Assembly (NCBI GenBank): GCA_024404125.1
Contig: JAKSQL010000072.1
Location: forward strand, 1 to 5,639
DNA: 5,639 nucleotides
Direction of reading: 5' to 3'
Origin: Clostridia bacterium
GTDB taxonomy: Bacteria; Bacillota; Clostridia; Oscillospirales; Acutalibacteraceae
This document shows, piece after piece, positions 1 to 5,046 of this stretch. Made by a program: the position numbers and the translations under genes. Position 1 is the first letter of the stretch. Each line of letters opens with the position of its first letter. Under the pieces are notes generated by a model, which searched no databases, was not told where the DNA came from, and saw only the letters and a list, made by a program, of their open reading frames with translations.

Positions 1-1
1 C

Positions 2-43
2 CAAAGCGAAAACCTATCACGCAAGTGGTAGGTTTTCGCTTTG
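2..43. terminator. long hairpin, probable (bidirectional) terminator
   Basis: Bases 2-20 and 25-43 form a 19-bp stem with one T-G wobble, closed by a GCAA loop. The right side is followed by a moderately T-rich stretch (44-58) rather than a clean T tract. It may end transcription of a gene lying left of the window. The downstream stretch to 122 holds nothing else that I can support. Confidence 0.5.
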
Positions 44-120
44 TATTATTCATTTTTCAGGAAACTTGTCAAGATTAGTGAACAGATAGAAGAGTGAAAA
101 ATTGATTTGGGATAGAGTGC

Positions 121-155
121 AAAATGCCGGAAGCAGTGCTTCCGGCATTCTTTTA
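121..155 (-). terminator. Rho-independent terminator of rhaA, possibly bidirectional
   Basis: Bases 123-134 and 138-149 form a perfect 12-bp stem (AATGCCGGAAGC and its complement) with an AGT loop. On the minus strand it begins 14 bases past the rhaA stop codon and runs into a short T run (complement of 121-124). On the plus strand it is followed by CTTTTATTTTC, so it could also stop transcription coming from the left. Confidence 0.75.
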
Positions 156-163
156 TTTTCTTA

Positions 164-1414
164 TTATACTCTTTTTGCGAGTACGGTTTCTTCGTAAGTC
201 TTAATTTCGTTAAACCAACTTTCGTCTTTAGGTACATTCTCGCTCTCACAGTAGTGCTCCCAAATGTCACCGAACGGCAAGGTCTTTACCTCTTCACTTA
301 ACATCATAAGTTCGCTTAAGCTGTTGTTATCCTGCAACTCTTTTAATTTTTCGTTGGGTGTAAGAAGCGCGTTTAAGAGTGCTTTCTGCCAACTGCGGAA
401 ACCTACCGTCCACGCAAGGATACGGTTGATGCTTGCATCAAAATAGTCAAGCGCCATATATACTCTATTAAGTGCATTATTGCGCACTATTTCTTTTGCC
501 ATCTCTTTTGTTTCATCGTCAAACAAAACTACGTGGTCGGAGTCCCAACGAACAGGGCGGGTGATGTGTAACGCAATTTCGGGGAAGAAGCACAAAAGCG
601 CGGGAATTTTATCGGATACAACCTCGGTAGGATGATAGTGACCGTTATCCATAAGCGGTAAGCAACCGTCGTGAGTAGCGGCGAAGGTCAAGGCAAACTC
701 GGCGGAGCCCACCGTATATGACTCAACGCCTATACCGAATACTTTTGACTCAACGCAGGGCTTTACCTTATTTTTATCGTATGGCTCGGAAAGTATCTGC
801 TCAATAGAATCCTTATATCTTTCTCTCGGCCCTAAACGGTCGGAAGGGATATCCTTATAGCCGTCTCCCGTCCAGATGTTCATAACGCAGGGTATTCCCG
901 TTTCATCGGCAAAATACTGTGATATACGGATACACGCTTTACCGTGCTCAATCCAGAATTTTCTTGTTTCTTCATCGGGGCTTGAAAGGGTAAGGCCGTC
1001 CTTAACCATGGGATGTGAGAAAAATGTTGGGTTGAAATCAATTCCCATATTTCTTTCCTTTGCAAAGTCCACCCACTTTTTAAAGTGCTTCGGCTCAAGT
1101 TTATCGCGGTCGGCAAACTCGCCGTTTTCAAAAACAGCATAGCAGGCGTGAACATTGAGTTTTTTCTTGCCGGGGCAAAGGGATATAACCTTATCCATAT
1201 CCGCCATAAGTTCCTCGGGCGTTCTTGCTCTGCCCATATAGTTGCCGGTTGTCTGTATACCGCCGGTAAGAGGACCGTCATGGTCAAAACCGCGTACATC
1301 GTCTCCCTGCCAACAATGCAAACTTACGGGTGCATTTTTTAAGGTTTCAAGCGCTTTTTCAACATCTACTCCGAGCGCTTCGTATCTCTTTTTCGCTTCA
1401 TCATATCTTGACAT
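164..1414 (-). CDS. rhaA: L-rhamnose isomerase
   Basis: This 416-residue protein converts L-rhamnose to L-rhamnulose in the cytoplasm, the first step of rhamnose breakdown. Its length is close to the roughly 419 residues of the E. coli enzyme, and the two align from end to end. Clearly conserved blocks are HCWQGDDVRGF (33-43), LTGGIQTTGNY (49-59), the DFNPTFFSHP block (126-135), VESKVFGIGVESYTVGS (221-237), DNGHYHPTEV (256-265) and RPVRWDSDHVV (286-296). By family alignment His259, Asp291 and Asp293 are the catalytic manganese ligands. The start is the ATG at 1414-1412, preceded by GGAGGT (1427-1422) at good spacing. The gene has its own promoter and terminator, and no rhaB or rhaD is visible, so other pathway genes must lie elsewhere. 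No damage is seen. The identification is secure. Confidence 0.98.
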   Translation of the reverse strand: MSRYDEAKKRYEALGVDVEKALETLKNAPVSLHCWQGDDVRGFDHDGPLTGGIQTTGNYMGRARTPEELMADMDKVISLCPGKKKLNVHACYAVFENGEFADRDKLEPKHFKKWVDFAKERNMGIDFNPTFFSHPMVKDGLTLSSPDEETRKFWIEHGKACIRISQYFADETGIPCVMNIWTGDGYKDIPSDRLGPRERYKDSIEQILSEPYDKNKVKPCVESKVFGIGVESYTVGSAEFALTFAATHDGCLPLMDNGHYHPTEVVSDKIPALLCFFPEIALHITRPVRWDSDHVVLFDDETKEMAKEIVRNNALNRVYMALDYFDASINRILAWTVGFRSWQKALLNALLTPNEKLKELQDNNSLSELMMLSEEVKTLPFGDIWEHYCESENVPKDESWFNEIKTYEETVLAKRV

Positions 1415-1443
1415 GTTTTATACCTCCAAGCCACATTTTTTTC

Positions 1444-1472
1444 AGTATATCACAAGTGAAAGCTTTTTGCAA
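1444..1472 (-). promoter_or_regulatory. sigma-70-type promoter of rhaA with extended -10
   Basis: Read on the minus strand, TTGCAA (1472-1467) is separated by exactly 17 bases from TATACT (1449-1444). TG sits one base before the -10, giving an extended -10. The expected transcript start, near 1437, leaves a short leader that contains the GGAGGT ribosome binding site. Confidence 0.7.
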
Positions 1473-1480
1473 TTATAAAC

Positions 1481-1509
1481 TTGCTTTTTTAATAAATATA
1501 TATTATATT
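1481..1509 (+). promoter_or_regulatory. candidate promoter of the DUF554/capA operon
   Basis: TTGCTT (1481-1486), a 17-base spacer and TATATT (1504-1509) lie directly upstream of the DUF554 gene. The region is so AT-rich that other registers are possible. With this register, transcription would start at about 1516, leaving almost no leader. The promoter is divergent from that of rhaA and only a few bases from it. Confidence 0.4.
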
Positions 1510-1516
1510 ATATACG

Positions 1517-2212
1517 GTGATTTGCTTGATACAGATACTTAAGAGCAGTGCAGTTGTAAATTTCATTTTAATAGTAATAGGCAGTCTTATCGGTGTTCTG
1601 TTCAACAGAAGAATATCCGAACGGCTTAATAAGATTTTAGTTACGGGTATGTCGCTCTCAGTGCTTTATATCGGCATTTCGGGGCTTATTGCGGATGATA
1701 TAAACGTTCTTACGGTTGTGCTTTCGTTTGCTGTCGGCTCTCTGCTCGGCGAACTGTTAAACCTTGATAAGCATATAAATACTCTTGCGGAAAAGGTGGA
1801 AAACCGTTTTAACGGCACTAAAATTTCCGAGGGCTTTGTTACGGGTACTCTTGTATTTTGTGTGGGAGCAATGCTTATAGTCGGCTCTATCCGTTCGGGA
1901 CTTTCGGGCGATAATACCACCCTTTATTCAAAGTCACTTATAGACGGCATTACCGCCGCCGCTTTTGCATCAACTTTCGGTATAGGGGTTATGTTTTCCG
2001 CTATACCCGTTTTGATTTTGGAGGGCGGACTTACAATGATTGCCGCCGCGGTACAACCCGTTCTTACAACAGAGGTTGTAAATCATATGTCGGTAGTGGG
2101 CTCACTTTTGATAGTATCTATCGCACTTAATATGCTTGAGATAACCAAAATTAAGATACTCAACCTCATACCCTCAATATTTCTACCGCTTATTTTTTGT
2201 ATGATATTATAA
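1517..2212 (+). CDS. DUF554 family integral membrane protein (YdfK/YqgA type)
   Basis: The product is a hydrophobic protein of up to 231 residues with about seven or eight predicted membrane segments (near 13-29, 42-59, 63-81, 108-125, 141-178, 193-208, 214-231). The family signature is well preserved: a glycine-rich first segment, GSLLGELLNLD (74-84), GFVTGTLVFCVGAMLIVGSI (106-125), a GL.GD motif (128-132) and KSLIDGITAAAFASTFGIGV (139-158). DUF554 proteins are conserved in Bacillota and in enterobacteria, but their transport or other role is not known to me, so I give no function. The longest reading starts at GTG 1517 without a usable ribosome binding site. TTG at 1526 has GGTGA (1516-1520) five bases upstream and gives a 228-residue protein, which I consider equally or more likely. 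The next gene follows after 14 bases, so co-transcription is likely. Confidence 0.9.
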   Translation: MICLIQILKSSAVVNFILIVIGSLIGVLFNRRISERLNKILVTGMSLSVLYIGISGLIADDINVLTVVLSFAVGSLLGELLNLDKHINTLAEKVENRFNGTKISEGFVTGTLVFCVGAMLIVGSIRSGLSGDNTTLYSKSLIDGITAAAFASTFGIGVMFSAIPVLILEGGLTMIAAAVQPVLTTEVVNHMSVVGSLLIVSIALNMLEITKIKILNLIPSIFLPLIFCMIL

Positions 2213-2226
2213 TTCGGAGGATTTTT

Positions 2227-3564
2227 ATGGCAGACAGAACAAGAAGGCAACAGGCAATTATTCGCCGCAGAATTTTTTTAAGTGTAAGTGCAATAGTGCT
2301 CGCAGTATGCATTGCAGCAATAGTACTTGCGGTAAATCTTATTTCAAAATCGGTTAAAAGCAATTCAACCGCTAAAGAAAAAACTCCGAGTGTTTCATCA
2401 AAAGAAGAACCGAAAGAACCATACGTTGTATCAACCGCAACAGTTGTAAACACCGGTGACATATTGGTACACAACCCTGTTTTATGGGGTGCGGAAAAAA
2501 CCAAAGGAAATTACGATTTTTCCGATTTCTTTAAATATGCTTCAACCTATTTTAAAAAGTCAAATCTCGCAGTTGTAAATCTTGAGGTAACACTCGGCGG
2601 AACACAGTCGGGCAAATACAACGGTTATCCCGCGTTTAACACACCTGACAGTCTTATTGATGCTCTTAAAAACGACGGTATCGGTTTACTGCTCACCTCA
2701 AACAACCACTGCTACGATACGGGACTTTACGGACTTAAACGTACAGTGCAGGTTCTTAAAGAAAAGAATATGCCATATATAGGTACAAGGGAAAGTGCTG
2801 ACGAAGCAAGATATCTTGTTAAAGATGTTAACGGTGTTAAAATCGGTATGGCCTGCTTTACCTATGAAAATACCTGCGATACTGCAGGCAGAAAGTCGAT
2901 AAACGGCAGAGTGATAGCAACCGAAGCAAATGACCTTGTAAATTCTTTTTCGTACAACCGTATTGACAGTTTTTACAGTGAAGCCGAACAAATGATAAAA
3001 GATATGAAAAAAGACGGCGCTGACTGTACCGTATTTTATATGCATTGGGGAATTGAGTACAGATTAAAGGAAAACGACTGGCAACGCACTATTGCTCAAA
3101 AACTTTGCAATATGGGGGTTGACGTTATAGTAGGCGGTCATCCGCACGTTGTAGAGCCGATGGCGCTGCTCCACTCCGAAGGCAGCGACCATACTACCGC
3201 TTGCATATACTCTATGGGCAACGCGATTTCAAATCAAAGGAAAGAAATACTTACCGAGGAGTCGCCAACAGGTCACTGTGAGGACGGTATGCTGTTTTAC
3301 TACACCTTTGATAAATACAGTGACGGTACTACCGTTTTATCGGGTGTTGATATAATTCCGACTTGGGTTGACAAGTATAAAGGTGGCGCGGGTTATCTTT
3401 ACACTATGATACCGCTTGAAGCCCCGACCGACGGCTCTAAATACGGGCTTTCAACCGCCACCTGCCTTAACGCTCAAAAGTCTTACGAGCGCACTATGGA
3501 AATAGTAGCAGAAGGGCTTACCGAATGCCAGAAAGCACTCGGTTGCAAAGTAAGATTTGAATAA
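2227..3564 (+). CDS. CapA family protein, membrane-anchored metallophosphatase-like
   Basis: This 445-residue protein belongs to the CapA / poly-gamma-glutamate capsule biosynthesis family (PGA_cap), which has a calcineurin-like metallophosphatase fold. A basic N-terminus (RRQQAIIRRR) and one hydrophobic helix (about 17-38) suggest an N-in signal anchor. A Ser/Thr/Lys/Glu-rich linker (39-65) then leads to an extracellular domain. Visible metal-site-type motifs are NTGDILVH (75-82, Asp78), NLEVTLGG (118-125), SNNHCYD (158-164), HWGIE (273-277), GGHPHV (303-308) and SMGN (329-332). The start at ATG 2227 is set by CGGAGG (2215-2220); an in-frame ATG at 2197 lies inside the DUF554 gene and has no such site. 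In Bacillus, CapA works with CapB and CapC in polyglutamate capsule formation. No such partners are visible here, so a capsule role cannot be assumed and a general cell-envelope hydrolase is possible. Confidence 0.92.
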   Translation: MADRTRRQQAIIRRRIFLSVSAIVLAVCIAAIVLAVNLISKSVKSNSTAKEKTPSVSSKEEPKEPYVVSTATVVNTGDILVHNPVLWGAEKTKGNYDFSDFFKYASTYFKKSNLAVVNLEVTLGGTQSGKYNGYPAFNTPDSLIDALKNDGIGLLLTSNNHCYDTGLYGLKRTVQVLKEKNMPYIGTRESADEARYLVKDVNGVKIGMACFTYENTCDTAGRKSINGRVIATEANDLVNSFSYNRIDSFYSEAEQMIKDMKKDGADCTVFYMHWGIEYRLKENDWQRTIAQKLCNMGVDVIVGGHPHVVEPMALLHSEGSDHTTACIYSMGNAISNQRKEILTEESPTGHCEDGMLFYYTFDKYSDGTTVLSGVDIIPTWVDKYKGGAGYLYTMIPLEAPTDGSKYGLSTATCLNAQKSYERTMEIVAEGLTECQKALGCKVRFE

Positions 3565-3570
3565 TTATTA

Positions 3571-3599
3571 TTGATTTTCAGTGCCTATTGTGATATCAT
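3571..3599 (+). promoter_or_regulatory. promoter of tRNA-Gly with extended -10
   Basis: TTGATT (3571-3576), a 17-base spacer and TATCAT (3594-3599), with TGA directly before the -10, make a good sigma-70-type promoter. Transcription would begin near 3606, about seven bases upstream of the mature tRNA 5' end. Confidence 0.6.
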
Positions 3600-3607
3600 A
3601 ATAGGCA
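3582..3607. repeat. near-perfect palindrome between capA-like gene and tRNA
   Basis: TGCCTATT (3582-3589) and AATAGGCA (3600-3607) are exact complements, and the centre (TGATATCA) is also symmetrical, leaving one G-T mismatch pair over 26 bases. It has no T tract, so it is a poor terminator. It overlaps the spacer and -10 of the tRNA promoter, so it may be an operator or simply a weak stop for the upstream operon. Confidence 0.55.
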
Positions 3608-3612
3608 AATAT

Positions 3613-3686
3613 GCGGACATAGTTCATCGGTAGAACATCAGCTTCCCAAGCTGATGAGGCGGGTTCGATTCCCGTTGTCCGCTCCA
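3613..3686 (+). tRNA. tRNA-Gly (anticodon CCC)
   Basis: A complete 74-base cloverleaf. The acceptor is GCGGACA with TGTCCGC (7 bp). The D-arm is GTTC/GAAC with loop ATCGGTA. The anticodon arm is TCAGC/GCTGA with loop TTCCCAA, giving anticodon CCC, which reads GGG. The variable loop has four bases, and the T-arm carries TTCGATT in its loop. The discriminator is T, as expected for bacterial glycine tRNAs, and the CCA end is encoded. A strong terminator follows directly. Its 3' end is partly duplicated about 168 bases downstream. Confidence 0.96.
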
Positions 3687-3687
3687 A
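3674..3687 (+). repeat. tRNA 3'-end direct repeat, copy 1 (possible attachment core)
   Basis: The 14 bases GTTGTCCGCTCCAA, which span the acceptor 3' strand, discriminator and CCA of tRNA-Gly, recur exactly at 3842-3855. Duplicated tRNA 3' ends commonly mark integration sites; whether that is the origin here is inference. Confidence 0.6.
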
Positions 3688-3727
3688 AAAGAGTTTTCAT
3701 ACCCTTGCGGTATGGGAACTCTTTTTT
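3686..3727 (+). terminator. Rho-independent terminator of tRNA-Gly
   Basis: Bases 3686-3703 and 3709-3726 pair over 18 positions (two T-G wobbles) around the loop CTTGC. The stem ends in a six-T run (3722-3727). The stem begins on the last A of the encoded CCA end. Confidence 0.88.
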
Positions 3728-3733
3728 AGTTTG

Positions 3734-3843
3734 ACGGGAATCGAAAAGGGCGGTTTTGCAAAGCAAAATGCCAACCTTTCGGTGAACGGTTGGCAAGCCC
3801 GTGGGCGTGTAGCCGCAACATTTGCGGCGTAGCGATTCTCTGT
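3734..3843. repeat. hairpin-rich module framed by inverted T-arm-like sequences
   Basis: ACGGGAATCGAA (3734-3745) is the exact reverse complement of the tRNA T-arm bases 3664-3675. Its first ten bases also pair with 3833-3843 (one bulge, one G-T pair), closing a module of about 110 bases. Inside are TTTTGC/GCAAAA (3754-3759, 3763-3768), GCCAACC/GGTTGGC (3770-3776, 3788-3794), the short palindrome GCCCGTGGGC (3797-3806) and GCCGCAA/TTGCGGC (3812-3818, 3822-3828). This looks like a dispersed, tRNA-linked repeat or a structured RNA rather than coding sequence. I do not recognise its family. Confidence 0.6.
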
Positions 3844-3855
3844 TGTCCGCTCCAA
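3842..3855 (+). repeat. tRNA 3'-end direct repeat, copy 2
   Basis: An exact copy of the last 14 bases around the tRNA-Gly 3' end. Upstream similarity continues with a gap: CGATTC occurs at 3666-3671 in the tRNA and at 3833-3838 here. No acceptor 5' half or anticodon arm is present, so it is a fragment and not a second tRNA gene. Confidence 0.65.
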
Positions 3856-3894
3856 CAAATAACCGCCTTTTGTCTACCAAAAGGCGGTTATTTG
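3856..3894. repeat. perfect 17-bp inverted repeat (hairpin)
   Basis: Bases 3856-3872 (CAAATAACCGCCTTTTG) and 3878-3894 are perfect complements around the loop TCTAC. No T tract follows on either strand, so termination is only a possibility. It fills the space exactly between the tRNA-end copy and the first linker of the ATGATGT array, which suggests a structural or boundary role. Confidence 0.7.
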
Positions 3895-3895
3895 A

Positions 3896-4063
3896 ATGAT
3901 GTTTGCCTACGGCAAATGATGTACCCTACGGGTATGATGTTGCCTTCGGCAATGATGTGCCCTGCGGGGCATAAAAAGCAAACATCGCATCATTGCGCAC
4001 AAAGTAAGCAACATCATTTTGGCGCAAGCCGAAACATCATCAGCCGCAAAGCGGCGACATCAT
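3896..4063. repeat. ATGATGT/ACATCAT linker-hairpin array
   Basis: The left half has four linkers ATGATGT (3896, 3916, 3934, 3952), each followed by a small hairpin. These are TTTGCC-TAC-GGCAAA (3902-3916), TACCC-TAC-GGGTA (3922-3934), TTGCC-TTC-GGCAA (3940-3952) and TGCCC-TGCG-GGGCA (3958-3971). The right half has the complementary linkers CATCAT (3988), ACATCAT (4011), ACATCAT (4034) and ACATCAT (4057). Between them lie TTGC/GCAA (3994-3997, 4007-4010; imperfect), TTTGGC-GCAA-GCCGAA (4018-4033) and GCCGC-AAA-GCGGC (4043-4055). Stem sequences differ between units while staying self-complementary, which argues for selection on structure. No protein gene is credible here. I do not know a named family for it. 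Confidence 0.85.
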
Positions 4064-4091
4064 TGACTTTTAATATAAATTATGATAGCAT
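4063..4091 (+). promoter_or_regulatory. promoter of the four-helix-bundle/vanZ operon
   Basis: TTGACT (4063-4068), a 17-base spacer and TAGCAT (4086-4091), with TG one base before it, form an extended -10 promoter. The transcript would start near 4098, leaving a leader of about 16 bases. The first base of the -35 is the last base of the final ACATCAT linker, so the array lies just upstream of the transcript if this promoter is used. Confidence 0.6.
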
Positions 4092-4113
4092 TCTTGTAAA
4101 ATGAGGTGTCTTT

Positions 4114-4497
4114 ATGAAAAATAATAAACTTGCAGAATTATCAATGTCTTTTTCTATTCAAATAATAAATCTCGTTAAAGCCCTTAAATCAAGACACGAA
4201 TCGGTGATTTCGAACCAAATAGGGCGTTCCGCAACATCTATCGGGGCAAATATATATGAAGCAAACTATGCCCAAGGCAAGAAAGACTTTATATCAAAAC
4301 TTGAAATTGCTCTTAAAGAAGCAAATGAAACAGGATATTGGCTTGAATTATTATACAAAACAAATTACATTGATGAAGAAACTTATAAATCTTTAAACGA
4401 ACAATGTACATCTATCCGTGTTATGCTTATCGCATCTTGCAAAACCGTAAAAAGCAAAGAAAAACACGACTGCAGTTTTAAGGAGAGAGAAAATTGA
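4114..4497 (+). CDS. four-helix-bundle protein (S23 / 23S rRNA-intervening-sequence family)
   Basis: This 127-residue protein is predicted almost wholly helical, with four segments near 4-24, 28-51, 55-84 and 88-115. The hallmark is QIGRSATSIGANIYEAN (35-51), followed by KKDFISKLEIALKEANETGYWLELL (56-80), matching the S23 family pattern. The family was first noted as an ORF inside insertions of Leptospira 23S rRNA genes, and the Avd proteins of diversity-generating retroelements share its fold. A nucleic-acid-binding or scaffolding role is therefore plausible but unproven. The C-terminal tail (110-127) is Lys/Glu-rich and not part of the bundle. The start is ATG 4114, with GAGGTG at 4103-4108. 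The stop overlaps the TTG start of the next gene. It lies directly downstream of the hairpin array, which is its most unusual feature. I see no reverse transcriptase or rRNA nearby. Confidence 0.9.
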   Translation: MKNNKLAELSMSFSIQIINLVKALKSRHESVISNQIGRSATSIGANIYEANYAQGKKDFISKLEIALKEANETGYWLELLYKTNYIDEETYKSLNEQCTSIRVMLIASCKTVKSKEKHDCSFKEREN

Positions 4498-4940
4498 AAA
4501 AGCCTTTAAAAAATCTGATTTTAGTTTTATTTATTATTTATTGTTTCGTTTTGGCTTTCATTTTGTTTTTTCCGAGATTACACCATAGTAATAATTTTGA
4601 AAGAAGCTATAATTTACTCCCCTTTGCCACTATATACGAAATGATAAGCAGGCTTATAAATCAAACTATAAGTAATAATATTGTTATCAGAAATATCGGT
4701 GTAAATATTCTGTTGTTTGTACCAATGGGTATAGCTTTGCCTATATTGTTTAATAATTTCAAAAAGCTTTGGCAGGTGACTCTTATTTGCTTTTTCGTGA
4801 CGGCTCTTGCCGAAACAATACAATATATTTTTAATCTCGGGTCATTGGATATTGATGATATTATTTTAAATACCTTTGGCGGTATTATAGGATACGCCGT
4901 TTTTAAAATCCCGTTTATCGAAAAAATACTTGACGATTAA
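4494..4940 (+). CDS. VanZ family membrane protein
   Basis: A 148-residue protein with about four membrane segments (7-26, 67-86, 92-110, 125-141). VanZ-like motifs are RSYNLLPF (37-44), NIGVNILLFVPMGIALP (67-83), AETIQY (106-111) and LDIDDIILNTFGGIIGY (118-134). VanZ of Tn1546 raises teicoplanin resistance; the many chromosomal homologues have mostly unknown roles, so resistance is not inferred here. The start is TTG 4494, overlapping the upstream stop (TTGA), with AGGAG at 4481-4485. The next in-frame ATG codons lie well inside the protein, past the first membrane segment, so TTG is preferred. The overlap implies translational coupling with the four-helix-bundle gene. Confidence 0.9.
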   Translation: MKKPLKNLILVLFIIYCFVLAFILFFPRLHHSNNFERSYNLLPFATIYEMISRLINQTISNNIVIRNIGVNILLFVPMGIALPILFNNFKKLWQVTLICFFVTALAETIQYIFNLGSLDIDDIILNTFGGIIGYAVFKIPFIEKILDD

Positions 4941-4979
4941 CACCAACAGTCCTTTAAATATTCATTTTCAAATTGTTAA

Positions 4980-5007
4980 AACCCGTTGCTTGTAAAAGCA
5001 GCGGGTT
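4980..5007. terminator. 12-bp hairpin: terminator and/or operator
   Basis: Bases 4980-4991 (AACCCGTTGCTT) pair with 4996-5007 with one T-G wobble, loop GTAA. On the plus strand no T tract follows, so it would be a weak terminator for vanZ; the minus strand does run into TTTT. It overlaps the -35 and spacer of the downstream promoter, so an operator is an alternative. Confidence 0.5.
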
Positions 5008-5018
5008 ACGATTATAAT
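4990..5018 (+). promoter_or_regulatory. promoter of the HTH regulator gene
   Basis: A consensus TATAAT (5013-5018) lies 17 bases after TTGTAA (4990-4995). The -35 is in the loop and stem of the inverted repeat at 4980-5007. Confidence 0.6.
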
Positions 5019-5046
5019 CAAACCGTAAGCAAAAGGAGGCAAGATT

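Noticed and set aside
46..270. Minus-strand 74-codon open frame at the left edge
   Set aside because: It overlaps the 3' end of rhaA and its terminator in another frame, has no ribosome binding site and resembles no protein family.
876..1342. Several open frames on both strands inside rhaA
   Set aside because: They are out-of-frame shadows of a strongly conserved enzyme gene, with no ribosome binding sites or recognisable domains.
2197..2226. Earlier in-frame ATG for the CapA-like protein
   Set aside because: It lies within the DUF554 gene without a ribosome binding site and would add residues ahead of a normal basic N-terminus. ATG 2227 has a strong CGGAGG.
3842..3855. Second tRNA gene
   Set aside because: Only the 3' acceptor strand and part of a T-arm are present; no D-arm, anticodon arm or matching 5' acceptor strand can be drawn.
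3638..3880. Minus-strand 80-codon open frame ending in GADNGNRTRLISLGS
   Set aside because: The NGNRTR motif is the well-known false translation of the antisense of a tRNA 3' end. The frame lies across tRNA-Gly, its terminator and the duplicated tRNA end; a second GADN comes from the repeat copy.
3896..4063. CRISPR array
   Set aside because: The constant unit is only seven bases, the intervals of 11-16 bases are self-complementary hairpins rather than unique spacers, and the second half is inverted.
3790..4104. Plus-strand 104-codon open frame through the hairpin array, containing the repeats MMYPTG, MMLPSA, MMCPAG
   Set aside because: The repeated peptide follows from the 18-base spacing of the array. 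There is no ribosome binding site, the composition is not protein-like, and the base-pairing constraints explain the sequence better.
3688..4113. Insertion sequence or transposase remnant
   Set aside because: No transposase, HNH nuclease, TnpB or integrase fragment can be read in any frame; only hairpins and the tRNA-derived repeats are visible.
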